A DNA stretch of 6,190 nucleotides from CAZKUR01 sp964556005 (GCA_964556005.1 CAZKUR010000144.1:1-6190); one strand, 5' to 3'; shown: positions 1-5,697, numbered from the stretch's first letter. Notes: generated from the letters alone by a model not told the origin. Program-made: numbers and translations.

Positions 1-519
1 AACAAAAAGCACAGTGTTAGACTTAGGGCTAACTATAAACTACTCAACGAAATTAAGGCTAATATCATGGGTGCTTCTCCGCGTTTGCAATTAACTTTAA
101 ATTATTGTTCTGCCCTTGTTCTATTTGAAGAAGGAAAATATGGAGAAGCCGTAAAATTATTTGAAAAAGCTTTTGATATCCTTCCTCCAAATCACGAGCC
201 TAATATTTTTTATTCAATTTCACTCTTGAAGAACGGACAATTAACAAATGCAATAAATGAATTTCAGCGATTGACCAATTGGCCCTACACTATTTATTTA
301 CTTGAAGAAATTCCTGGTGCTGGCGGTTACTGGCCAATTCAAGATGTAAAAGCTCATTACTGGCTTGGTGTTGCGTATGAAATAAAAGATCAAAAAGAAA
401 AAGCACTTAAAGAATATAAAAAGTTTTTAGATATCTGGAAAGATGCGGATTTTGAATCACATGAATTGAATGACGCAAAAAAACGAATTCAAAAGATTGG
501 ACAAGAAGTTAAAGATTGA
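1..519 (+). CDS. TPR-repeat protein, C-terminal part (5' end outside window)
   Basis: The reading frame is open from base 1, so the ATG at 67 is probably internal and the gene starts upstream. The visible 172 residues form about three tetratricopeptide repeats. One covers the stretch after the internal Met with 'EEGKYGEAVKLFEKAF', the second has 'LKNGQLTNAINEFQRL', and the last has 'HYWLGVAYEIKDQKEKALKEY'. TPR helices usually form protein-protein binding surfaces. The ending (an FLDIWKDAD stretch followed by a short charged helix) resembles the C-termini of Ser/Thr kinase-TPR fusion proteins in Ignavibacteria and relatives. That resemblance is from memory. It fits the kinase start 14 bases downstream, so this may be the tail of an upstream kinase-TPR gene. 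No kinase domain of its own lies in the window. TPR assignment is fairly safe; the kinase fusion is inference. Confidence 0.8.
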   Translation, partial: NKKHSVRLRANYKLLNEIKANIMGASPRLQLTLNYCSALVLFEEGKYGEAVKLFEKAFDILPPNHEPNIFYSISLLKNGQLTNAINEFQRLTNWPYTIYLLEEIPGAGGYWPIQDVKAHYWLGVAYEIKDQKEKALKEYKKFLDIWKDADFESHELNDAKKRIQKIGQEVKD

Positions 520-524
520 GGAGG
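518..524 (+). promoter_or_regulatory. Ribosome binding site of the broken kinase gene
   Basis: GAGGAGG lies 8 bases before the ATG at 533 and overlaps the TGA stop (517-519) of the TPR gene. A near-perfect Shine-Dalgarno sequence that shares bases with the upstream stop indicates that the two genes were co-transcribed and possibly translationally coupled. It also supports 533 as a genuine start of a gene that is now degraded. Confidence 0.7.
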
Positions 525-532
525 ATAAGATT

Positions 533-695
533 ATGATCAATGAAATATTTTTACATTATAAAATTATAGAGAAGCTTGGTTTAGGGGAATGGGCGAAATT
601 ACAAAGCCGAAGATATTAAATTAAAAAGAGCGGTTTCTCTAAAATTTTTACCTCCTTCATTCTCTTCCGATAAAATGCTTTTTAAGTGTCTATAA
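533..695 (+). pseudogene. Ser/Thr protein kinase (Hanks type), N-lobe remnant with two frameshifts
   Basis: From the ATG at 533 the frame reads MINEIFLHYKIIEKLGLG and then runs out of frame to an early stop. Putting back one base in the GGGG run near 587-590 and one near 599-601 restores a classic kinase N-lobe. That reconstructed sequence is a glycine-rich loop 'GLGGMGEIYKAED', a short linker, and 'AVSLKFLPPSF', whose Lys is the expected ATP-binding lysine of the VALKFL-type motif. The restored frame ends at TAA 693-695 after about 54 codons. The rest of the kinase (C-lobe with HRD and DFG motifs, any TPR tail) is absent, and the opposite-strand terminator begins soon after. The gene is therefore both frameshifted and truncated. 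Identity is seen in the reconstructed sequence. Whether the frameshifts are real or sequencing errors cannot be told here, but the truncation does not depend on them. Confidence 0.75.
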
Positions 696-719
696 AAATA
701 TTAAATATGATTATTTTAT

Positions 720-768
720 AAAAAGCTGACGTCTAATAAAAAATGATAATATCTTTTAATAGACGTCA
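720..768 (-). terminator. Rho-independent terminator of the SBP-tsdA-dsrE unit
   Basis: TGACGTCTA (727-735) pairs perfectly with TAGACGTCA (760-768). After one A-A mismatch the stem continues for five A-T pairs (737-741 with 754-758) around a 12-base loop. On the minus strand the stem is followed by AGCTTTTTATAAAA, a T-rich tract. On the plus strand the bases after the stem are not T-rich. It sits 28 bases past the stop of the DsrE-like gene, so it fits as the end of the minus-strand operon. Confidence 0.75.
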
Positions 769-796
769 ACTTCTAACCATTTATTTTGAGAAGATT

Positions 797-1345
797 CTAC
801 CAAGCCATTAAAGCATAACCTTTTAATTGATATGTAGGTACAACCGTAAGTGCAGAAAGTGCTACCGTTATATCCTTATTTACCCATTCCTGATTATAAT
901 TGTTATCTGCTAAAGCTTGTCCGCAAACATAAAATATTACACCGTTTTTTTTCAGTTCACTTATTACTCTTAAATCCGGATTATCTTTGCCGAATTTTTT
1001 CTTATACTCCGTATTATTCAAAACGATCGGTGTTGCAGGACCATGAATAACAGCAACCAGCTTCATTTTATTAGGCATAATACCGGCTGAAGCATATACA
1101 TTAATTAACCGTGCAATATGTGTTAACGCCATATTTATATTATCATGATCAGTTCCGGCTTTAGTTACGTCAAATAAAATTTTATACTGCAAAGATTTAT
1201 CCGGTTGAACTGCAGCATTCGGCAAAGGATGAACAGGGCCGTAATCTTTTATTACTGGGAATTCCCATTTAGTTTGTGCATTTATAATGCTTGAACAGCT
1301 AAGGATTAAAAGAACTACTGATAAGAGTTTTACTATATTTTTCAT
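797..1345 (-). CDS. Exported DsrE-family protein
   Basis: The gene encodes 182 residues from the chosen start. Residues 1-24 form an export signal (MKNIVKLLSVVLLILSCSSI..NAQ). It could be cut by signal peptidase I after the N-A-Q region. Alternatively, Cys17 could act as a lipobox cysteine, which would make this a lipoprotein. Residues about 52-182 resemble the DsrE/DsrF-like fold: a first strand 'YKILFDVTKAG', 'KLVAVIHGPAT' near 95-105, 'VIFYVCGQAL' with Cys141, and a C-terminal 'YQLKGYALMAW'. Cytoplasmic DsrE/TusD proteins relay sulfur on a cysteine. The role of the secreted members is not settled, and Cys141 is the obvious candidate reactive residue. The ATG at 1345 is preferred over the one at 1351 because AAAGGA then lies 5 bases upstream, whereas it abuts the earlier ATG. 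It is last in the unit, 120 bases after tsdA, and is followed by a terminator. Family call is good; function is inference. Confidence 0.85.
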   Translation of the reverse strand: MKNIVKLLSVVLLILSCSSIINAQTKWEFPVIKDYGPVHPLPNAAVQPDKSLQYKILFDVTKAGTDHDNINMALTHIARLINVYASAGIMPNKMKLVAVIHGPATPIVLNNTEYKKKFGKDNPDLRVISELKKNGVIFYVCGQALADNNYNQEWVNKDITVALSALTVVPTYQLKGYALMAW

Positions 1346-1465
1346 AACCATCCTTTTTAGTGTTTAGTGTATGTAATAATTTATTAAACGAATTATTTAT
1401 CTTTTTAATAATAGCCTTGATATAATTTATCAAGAATAATAAAACGAACTTCCTCAATCTAAATT
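1346..1465 (-). other. tsdA-dsrE intergenic gap with a small palindromic hairpin
   Basis: This 120-base gap contains CTTGATA (1416-1422) and TATCAAG (1428-1434), a perfect 7-bp stem with a 5-base loop. A looser AT-only inverted repeat lies around 1376-1402 (AATAATT and AATTATT arms). Neither is followed by a T-run in the minus direction, so neither looks like a terminator. The first could be an operator or an RNA processing or stability hairpin. In DNA this AT-rich, such repeats can arise by chance, and no promoter was recognised. Confidence 0.3.
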
Positions 1466-2293
1466 TCACTTAGCAACAAAGTGCGGCCTTGGTTGTTTAG
1501 TAACGAATGCTGCAACATCAAGCGCCTGATCTTCTGTAAGATTGGAAATATGCCAGGGCATATTATTATGAGCAAACGCCGCAAGATTTGCCGGATGAGA
1601 CATGCCTGCACCGTCGTTGAAAGAATCATTACCCCAGAGAGGCGGTGCGATTTGTGTTCCCTGGCCGTCCGTTCCATGACATGATACGCAGGTTGAAGCA
1701 AATATTTTCTTACCGTTTGCAAAATTTGGTTTATGATTGCTCTTAATATGTTTTAATCCCAGCCACGGAATTTTTTGATATATCGGCAATCCTTTTGAAA
1801 TCCACTGGAAATAGGTAATAAGTGCAACCATTTCTTTACTGTTAGCAGGCAGTGGTTTTCCGTTCATGCTTCTTTCAAAACAACTGTTTGTCCGGAATAC
1901 AATATCAACAACAGCTTTTGCCCGCGACCTGTATTTTGGATATTCGGTGGCAACTCCAACCAGAGAAAGCCCTCCGTTTTTACCGCCTTTTGTAATCCCG
2001 CCGTTAAAATGACAGTTTGAACAGCTAAGTTTATTTCCGACATATTCGCCCGCATATTTTTTTGTACTATCCATAATATTATATCCGAGCATAACTGCAT
2101 CCCTTATGCTTTTAGGTGCATCCTTCGGTAAAGGCGGATTATAAATAATATTTTCGTCTGATTTATTAACAACAGTATCTTGATTGTTTATTTTGTTGTT
2201 CTTTTTGATAGTATTACTTTCTGACTTTTGTAAAGTAAAAGCAGTAATCAATAAAACTAGAATTATTAATGAACCTAATAATTTCTTTTTCAT
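1466..2293 (-). CDS. tsdA: Diheme cytochrome c, thiosulfate dehydrogenase (TsdA family)
   Basis: Family members couple two thiosulfates to tetrathionate with c-type hemes, and some run preferentially as tetrathionate reductases. The protein is 275 residues from the chosen start. Residues 1-22 are a signal peptide or membrane anchor, and a polar Asn/Lys-rich linker runs to about 50. Two heme-binding sites are visible: CSNCH at 91-95 and CVSCH at 202-206. Between them, 'FRTNSCFERSMNGKPLP' carries Cys138, matching the TsdA signature in which this cysteine is the distal ligand of the active-site heme 1. Met231 ('GAGM') and Met245 ('NNMPW') are candidate distal ligands of heme 2. The ATG at 2293 is preferred over 2332 because GAGGAAGAGG lies just before it and the signal peptide starts there. 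It lies 49 bases after the binding-protein gene. Plain diheme cytochromes (SoxA-like) are the alternative, but the CFERSMNG motif favours TsdA. The direction of reaction cannot be read from sequence. Confidence 0.88.
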   Translation of the reverse strand: MKKKLLGSLIILVLLITAFTLQKSESNTIKKNNKINNQDTVVNKSDENIIYNPPLPKDAPKSIRDAVMLGYNIMDSTKKYAGEYVGNKLSCSNCHFNGGITKGGKNGGLSLVGVATEYPKYRSRAKAVVDIVFRTNSCFERSMNGKPLPANSKEMVALITYFQWISKGLPIYQKIPWLGLKHIKSNHKPNFANGKKIFASTCVSCHGTDGQGTQIAPPLWGNDSFNDGAGMSHPANLAAFAHNNMPWHISNLTEDQALDVAAFVTKQPRPHFVAK

Positions 2294-2295
2294 TA

Positions 2296-2305
2296 TCCTC
2301 TTCCT
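2296..2305 (-). promoter_or_regulatory. Ribosome binding site deciding the tsdA start
   Basis: On the minus strand GAGGAAGAGG ends just 2-3 bases into an ATA spacer before the ATG at 2293, giving two overlapping purine-rich Shine-Dalgarno options. The in-frame ATG at 2332 has no comparable site and would add 13 residues (MRGFLNYFLRKRI) ahead of a normal signal peptide. The later start is therefore chosen. Confidence 0.6.
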
Positions 2306-2342
2306 CAAAAAATAGTTAAGAAATCCTCTCACACATTCAATT

Positions 2343-3284
2343 CTAATTTACCGGCATAAAGCCGAACTTATTATAGATTTCATGACCTTTTTTGCTTTTT
2401 AGAAAATTTAAAAAATCTTTTGCAGCGGCGGGATGAGGTGCATCCTTCATTGAAGCTGCAGTGTAAACAACCTCTGTATTTACTTTAGCTGGAATTTGTA
2501 CAAGCTCAACCGGGTTGCCGATCATCTTTTGAAAATTTGCTTCTGTAAACCATACCGGCCCTGCATCGGATTTCTTTTCTATAATACGAATAGGAGTTTG
2601 TCTGTGGTGTATGTGAGTTAAAAAAGTGGTCCCGGCTTTAACTTTATTGTCCATGATTTCCTTAACTAAATTTTCCCCGCCTGCTTTTTTATAAGTTCGT
2701 ATTATTATTTTAGCTATACCCTCCCAATTGGGATTTGGCATGCTTACTCTAATGTTGGGTTTTGCTAAATCCTTCAGAGAAGTTATATGCATGGGATTTC
2801 CTTTATATACCATTATCGCCAAACGGTTTTTAGCATAATTAACAGTTTCATTAAACAAATGTTTCTCTTTTTGAATTTGATTAATATGGCCTTCGCCTGC
2901 GGTAAAAATATCAGGCTTTACAGATATCCGCATGTTACCAATAATAACTGCTCCCTGTTCAATTTGATCTAAAAGTATTCCGGGAGGAAGTGTTTCAACA
3001 AAAATGCGTTTGTACTGAGGATATTCCTTTTTAAATTCTTTGATTAGATCAGGTACCACCATAAATTGATTGCCTGCAAAAAATACTACAAGATCCGGAT
3101 TATTTATATCGCCGTGAAGATCAGGAACATTGTCTATTCCATTTATAGTAAAGTTTTTCCCTCTTTGCTCGAATTTAGACCATGGCGGGTTGGTTGTCTG
3201 AGAATTGGCATCTATAAAAAATGCAATAAAAAAAATAAATATTAGCGAAAAAACATGTCTTATAAAATCGCGCTTTGACTTCAT
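2343..3284 (-). CDS. Periplasmic substrate-binding protein, ModA/PBP2-like
   Basis: This 313-residue protein has a signal peptide at residues 1-29 (basic start MKSKRDFIRH, hydrophobic core, ANSQ end). The mature part has features of a type 2 periplasmic binding protein. The first lobe opens with 'DLVVFFAGNQFMVVPDLIKEF' (64-84) and continues to 'ETLPPGILLDQIEQGAVII' (97-115). The second lobe contains 'NRLAIMVYKGNP' (153-164), 'IRVSMPNPNWEGIAK' (178-192), 'HIHHRQTPIRI' (224-234) and 'SDAGPVWFTEA' (239-249). The end 'AAAKDFLNFLKSKKGHEIYNKFGFMP' is typical of ModA-like proteins. Known relatives bind molybdate, tungstate or other oxyanions for ABC transporters. No permease or ATPase gene is adjacent. 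It is the first gene of the unit, 49 bases before tsdA. The ATG at 3284 is chosen over 3320 because GGAGA (3294-3298) precedes it and the signal peptide starts there. Ligand unknown; a sulfur oxyanion is a contextual guess. Confidence 0.8.
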   Translation of the reverse strand: MKSKRDFIRHVFSLIFIFFIAFFIDANSQTTNPPWSKFEQRGKNFTINGIDNVPDLHGDINNPDLVVFFAGNQFMVVPDLIKEFKKEYPQYKRIFVETLPPGILLDQIEQGAVIIGNMRISVKPDIFTAGEGHINQIQKEKHLFNETVNYAKNRLAIMVYKGNPMHITSLKDLAKPNIRVSMPNPNWEGIAKIIIRTYKKAGGENLVKEIMDNKVKAGTTFLTHIHHRQTPIRIIEKKSDAGPVWFTEANFQKMIGNPVELVQIPAKVNTEVVYTAASMKDAPHPAAAKDFLNFLKSKKGHEIYNKFGFMPVN

Positions 3285-3850
3285 ATATAGTAATCTCCAT
3301 ATGATTTGTACATTAGACATAAAAGAATTAAGAAATTAGTATTGATAAGAGAATTTGAAATATGAGATGTATAACTTCAGTGGAATCCTGGATCATATTC
3401 TCTGTTAGTTTAATCTTATTTTCCAAACCTTAATCATCAAACAAAAAATATTTGACTAATAAATCGTATCTCTTACGAAAATCTTATCACGTATAGAATT
3501 TTATCGCATTATTTGTACCGATTTGATTTAATTTTTCGTGTAAGAAAAATAAATTAGCACCGGTAACTATTATTGTGATCAATCTGAAAAAATTTTGTAA
3601 ACAGATTTAGAATATTAATCCGAAAGGCTTATTAAATTTGTGATTAAAAATGTTATTTGTTGAAAAGAGAAAATCCATTTGATAAATATCATCTAGTTTT
3701 AGATAATAAATAATTAAATAGGTATGATTAGCTGACGGAATTGTTCCTGAGTAAAATAAATAGCATGTACAATATTTTTGTAAATAAATATTTTAGACAA
3801 CCAATTTTTTATAATCTAAATTTTTCAATAAATTATTAAGTGAGTTATAA
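3285..3850. other. Divergent intergenic region, no gene seen
   Basis: This is about 565 bases of very AT-rich DNA between the leftward sulfur unit and the rightward hydrolase fragment. Frames on both strands are closed by frequent stops and no RNA gene was recognised. It should contain the promoter of the binding protein-tsdA-dsrE unit, but no convincing promoter pair could be fixed on the minus strand. On the plus strand a TATAAT lies at 3810-3815. Confidence 0.6.
3810..3815 (+). promoter_or_regulatory. Candidate -10 box before the isochorismatase fragment
   Basis: An exact TATAAT lies 35 bases upstream of the ATG at 3851. No good -35 hexamer is found at the usual 16-18 base spacing, and in DNA this AT-rich a chance match is easy. 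A Bacteroidota-type -33/-7 promoter was not clearly seen either. Confidence 0.25.
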
Positions 3851-4012
3851 ATGGCACAGGAATTAAAGATAGATACAAAGAAAACAGCAGTAGTCGTAAT
3901 CGATTTGCAAAAAGGAATTACTTCAATGCCGACAGAACCTTACCCGGCAAAAACTGTAATTGAAAATACATCTAAGATTTTAAATGCAGCAAGAGCCAAA
4001 TCAAATGCATTT
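3851..4012 (+). pseudogene. Isochorismatase-family cysteine hydrolase, 5' fragment
   Basis: Residues 1-54 match the start of isochorismatase-like hydrolases: 'LKIDTKKTAVVVIDLQKGITSMP', with the first beta strand ending in the family's catalytic Asp (DLQ), then 'TEPYPAKTVIENTSKILNAARAKSNAF'. Family members are about 180-220 residues and need a later Lys and a catalytic Cys; both are missing. After Phe54 (codon 4010-4012) the same frame stays open to TGA 4148-4150 but reads the antisense of another gene, so the last 45 residues of the 99-residue ORF are not hydrolase sequence. A partial ribosome site (AAGTGAG) precedes the ATG. The substrate cannot be inferred. The break falls at the palindrome 4003-4012, where a second truncated gene meets it from the other strand. 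Confidence 0.7.
4003..4012. repeat. 10-bp palindrome at the junction of two truncated genes
   Basis: AAATGCATTT is its own reverse complement. On the plus strand it encodes the last family-like residues of the hydrolase (Asn-Ala-Phe, codons 4004-4012). On the minus strand it also encodes Asn-Ala-Phe in the secreted-protein fragment (codons 4011-4003). Homology to each gene stops at or just past this site, so it is the likely join point. Confidence 0.6.
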
Positions 4013-4233
4013 TGTGCCAGTATTGGTGTTGTAGGATCATATGTTACATCGAAAGATGTTGTGGTTACTAAATTTAGAAGGGCCTTGTCTTTGAAAAGTG
4101 AAGGCGGACCTACATGTGTAAAGGCGTTCTTATTTGTGCCCTCACATTGAATTTTAACAAATTGCGTTTGTGATCGAAGGCTCGATGAAATACAAACCAA
4201 CGATATTACAAAAAAGAAGAATTTTCGTATCAT
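4003..4233 (-). pseudogene. Secreted protein, 5' fragment (signal peptide plus about 55 residues)
   Basis: The start is strongly supported: GGAGG (4238-4242 on the minus strand) lies 4 bases before the ATG. Residues 1-22 (MIRKFFFFVISLVCISSSLRSQ) form a classic signal peptide. The mature part contains 'SFDVTYDPTTPILAQNAFDLA', which resembles a stretch I recall near the N-terminus of large secreted, often T9SS-exported, proteins of Bacteroidota and Ignavibacteria, of the form F-x-V-x-Y ... A-Q-x-A-F-x-x-A. Past the palindrome 4003-4012 the frame stays open to 3940, but it then reads the antisense of the hydrolase fragment. The full protein would be far longer than the 97-residue ORF. It converges with the hydrolase fragment. 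The gene start is well supported; the family resemblance is from memory and moderate. Confidence 0.6.
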
Positions 4234-4289
4234 TTTTCCTCCGTTTTTGGAATTTTGATTTAATTATTTTTTGTTTATTATTTAAAAAG

Positions 4290-4320
4290 GAAATAAAAAC
4301 CCATCCGGGTTTAAACCCGG
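4290..4320 (-). terminator. Palindromic hairpin with T-tract, probable terminator of the lipoprotein gene
   Basis: CCGGGTTTAAACCCGG (4305-4320) is a perfect 16-bp palindrome that can fold as a 6-bp GC-rich stem with a TTAA loop. On the minus strand it is followed by ATGGGTTTTTATTTCC, a T-tract about five bases after the stem. It lies about 95 bases past the lipoprotein stop, and just upstream of the secreted-protein fragment on the same strand, so it would also insulate that gene. Confidence 0.5.
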
Positions 4321-4360
4321 GAGAGGTACTTGGTTACCAGCCAATTATTTATTTCCAATC

Positions 4361-4387
4361 AGGCAGGGTGGCTCAATCACCCTGCTT
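4361..4387 (+). terminator. Strong hairpin, terminator-like in the plus direction
   Basis: GCAGGGTG (4363-4370) pairs perfectly with CACCCTGC (4378-4385) around a 7-base loop, and a G-T and an A-T pair extend it outward. The plus strand continues TATTTATTTATATTTGG, which is T-rich. The minus strand continues CTGATTGGAAATAA, which is not. It lies 27 bases beyond the stop of the minus-strand lipoprotein gene, so it may serve both directions. No intact plus-strand gene ends here. Confidence 0.5.
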
Positions 4388-4413
4388 ATTTATTTATATT
4401 TGGTATCCATTAA

Positions 4414-5697
4414 TTAATTTCTTTGGCCTACAACTATTATAGCCTGCTCACCCTTTAGTCCTACTAATACTACCTTATCTTTTTTTACATCTAATCCCAT
4501 GAAAATACCCTGCATCGACAGTTCGGGAAATGCCTTCCACCTTGTTCCAGAATAATGTGCAAAAAAACCGTAATCGCCTGCTGCATATATATCGTTTAAT
4601 CCTGTGCCTCGTACTCTTCTTATATAATAATTTGGAAGTCCTGATTCTTCTTTCAATTGCCCGGTTTTATTATTAAAAATACCATCGCCCGCAGCATAAA
4701 TAAAATTTAGGTTGTTGGTCCAGACCGTATTTACCCTCTTGCCTGTTCTCCAACCGATTGAATCGACTTTACCGGTATTATTAATAGTAATTATCTTTCT
4801 ATCTCCTGATTGATATAGAAATGAAACCGCGCAATATACTTTCGTTGGATTATTATCTATACTTGTAACTCCCCAAACATCATTTATGTTAGTGGTTGTT
4901 CCGCTTACTATTTTGTTAAACATTCCGTTGTGGTAATAGGCAATCTTACCACCTACACCCACTGCATAAAGATTATCATCATCTATACCCCACAACTTAT
5001 TCACCGAGACAGGAATACATTCAGTACTTAATTGCTTTTCTCCATCATAATGAGTTATCTGCGAACCAGATGTTATCCATATATCATTTTCATCAAAAGC
5101 AATTATTGATTTTGTAGGATATGAACCCTCGCCTGGTTGTCCACAAAAAGTATAGAAATATAATCTTGATAATTTCCATTCGCTCCCATCCCAATGCAAA
5201 GCATTATAAGTTGTATAACCGTTTTGGCTTGTATCTGCAATATTTATTTCACCCACTGCCCAGATATCATTATCATTGATTAGTGTAACATCATATAATG
5301 TGCAGCTACCTGCCTGCCCGCCGAATGTCCAGGTTTGCCAGGTGAAATCGTTGCTTGTGGTATCAAGTGTAGTTGCATTTACTTCGTTACTCGATACCGG
5401 ATTCTCGTTACTCGATACTTTGAATTTGTATGTTTGATTAGGTAAAAGTGAGTCTACATAAATTGTTGTATCATTTTTAACAAGGTTTACCGTCTCTTTC
5501 GTTTTTCCGTCTTGTACTATCGTTACAGTTGTCGGCAGTTGGAGGTTGGTTGTTGACAGCCGGAGCCAGGCTTCCGTACATGAAACATCTTCGAGAGACA
5601 GTACTGCACCTTTACTATTTGGCGGTTCGGTGGTGTTACAGGAGATAAATCCGTAAAGCAGCAATATAATCAACGGTACATATTTAAATTTTGGCAT
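4414..5697 (-). CDS. Lipoprotein with FN3-like domain and beta-propeller repeats
   Basis: The protein has 427 residues from the chosen start. Residues 1-20 (MPKFKYVPLIILLLYGFISC) form a lipoprotein signal ending in Cys20, so it is probably anchored in a membrane facing the periplasm or cell surface. Residues about 30-112 look like a fibronectin type III domain, with 'LPNQTYKFKV' as the typical late strand. From about 119 to the end a short motif recurs about seven times, of the form N-D-I-W/Y-A-V-G: 143, 204, 242, 272, 331, 368 and near 408. It is often followed by 'HW.GSEW' or 'HYSGTRW', which indicates a beta-propeller. No catalytic residues are apparent; binding or structural roles are likely and the specific function is unknown. 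The ATG at 5697 is preferred over 5736 because GAAAGGAAAAG precedes it and the lipoprotein signal starts there. No obvious type IX C-terminal domain is present. Confidence 0.75.
   Translation of the reverse strand: MPKFKYVPLIILLLYGFISCNTTEPPNSKGAVLSLEDVSCTEAWLRLSTTNLQLPTTVTIVQDGKTKETVNLVKNDTTIYVDSLLPNQTYKFKVSSNENPVSSNEVNATTLDTTSNDFTWQTWTFGGQAGSCTLYDVTLINDNDIWAVGEINIADTSQNGYTTYNALHWDGSEWKLSRLYFYTFCGQPGEGSYPTKSIIAFDENDIWITSGSQITHYDGEKQLSTECIPVSVNKLWGIDDDNLYAVGVGGKIAYYHNGMFNKIVSGTTTNINDVWGVTSIDNNPTKVYCAVSFLYQSGDRKIITINNTGKVDSIGWRTGKRVNTVWTNNLNFIYAAGDGIFNNKTGQLKEESGLPNYYIRRVRGTGLNDIYAAGDYGFFAHYSGTRWKAFPELSMQGIFMGLDVKKDKVVLVGLKGEQAIIVVGQRN
5384..5418 (-). repeat. 21-bp in-frame tandem duplication inside the lipoprotein gene
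   Basis: TCGTTACTCGATAC occurs at 5384-5397 and again at 5405-5418 on the plus strand, exactly 21 bases apart. On the coding strand it gives VSSNEN-P-VSSNEV at residues 94-106, at the end of the FN3-like domain. The 21-base spacing keeps the frame, as expected from a slippage-type duplication of seven codons. Confidence 0.6.

Noticed and set aside
1459..2100. Other open frames on both strands overlapping tsdA
   Set aside because: These are shadows of a well-supported gene that has two heme-binding motifs and a Cys ligand motif.
3470..3547. Imperfect inverted repeat with arms near 3470-3481 (CTTACGAAAAT) and 3533-3547
   Set aside because: The arms differ by inserted bases and are about 50 bases apart in very AT-rich DNA. 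There is no gene end or promoter context, so chance is the simpler explanation.
4305..4320. 16-bp palindrome as a mobile-element end or attachment site
   Set aside because: No transposase, integrase, second copy or flanking direct repeat was seen. Its T-tract fits a terminator better.
4170..4442. 90-codon open frame on + across the hairpin region
   Set aside because: It reads the antisense of a clear signal-peptide gene start and runs through two hairpins, with no ribosome site or family-like residues.
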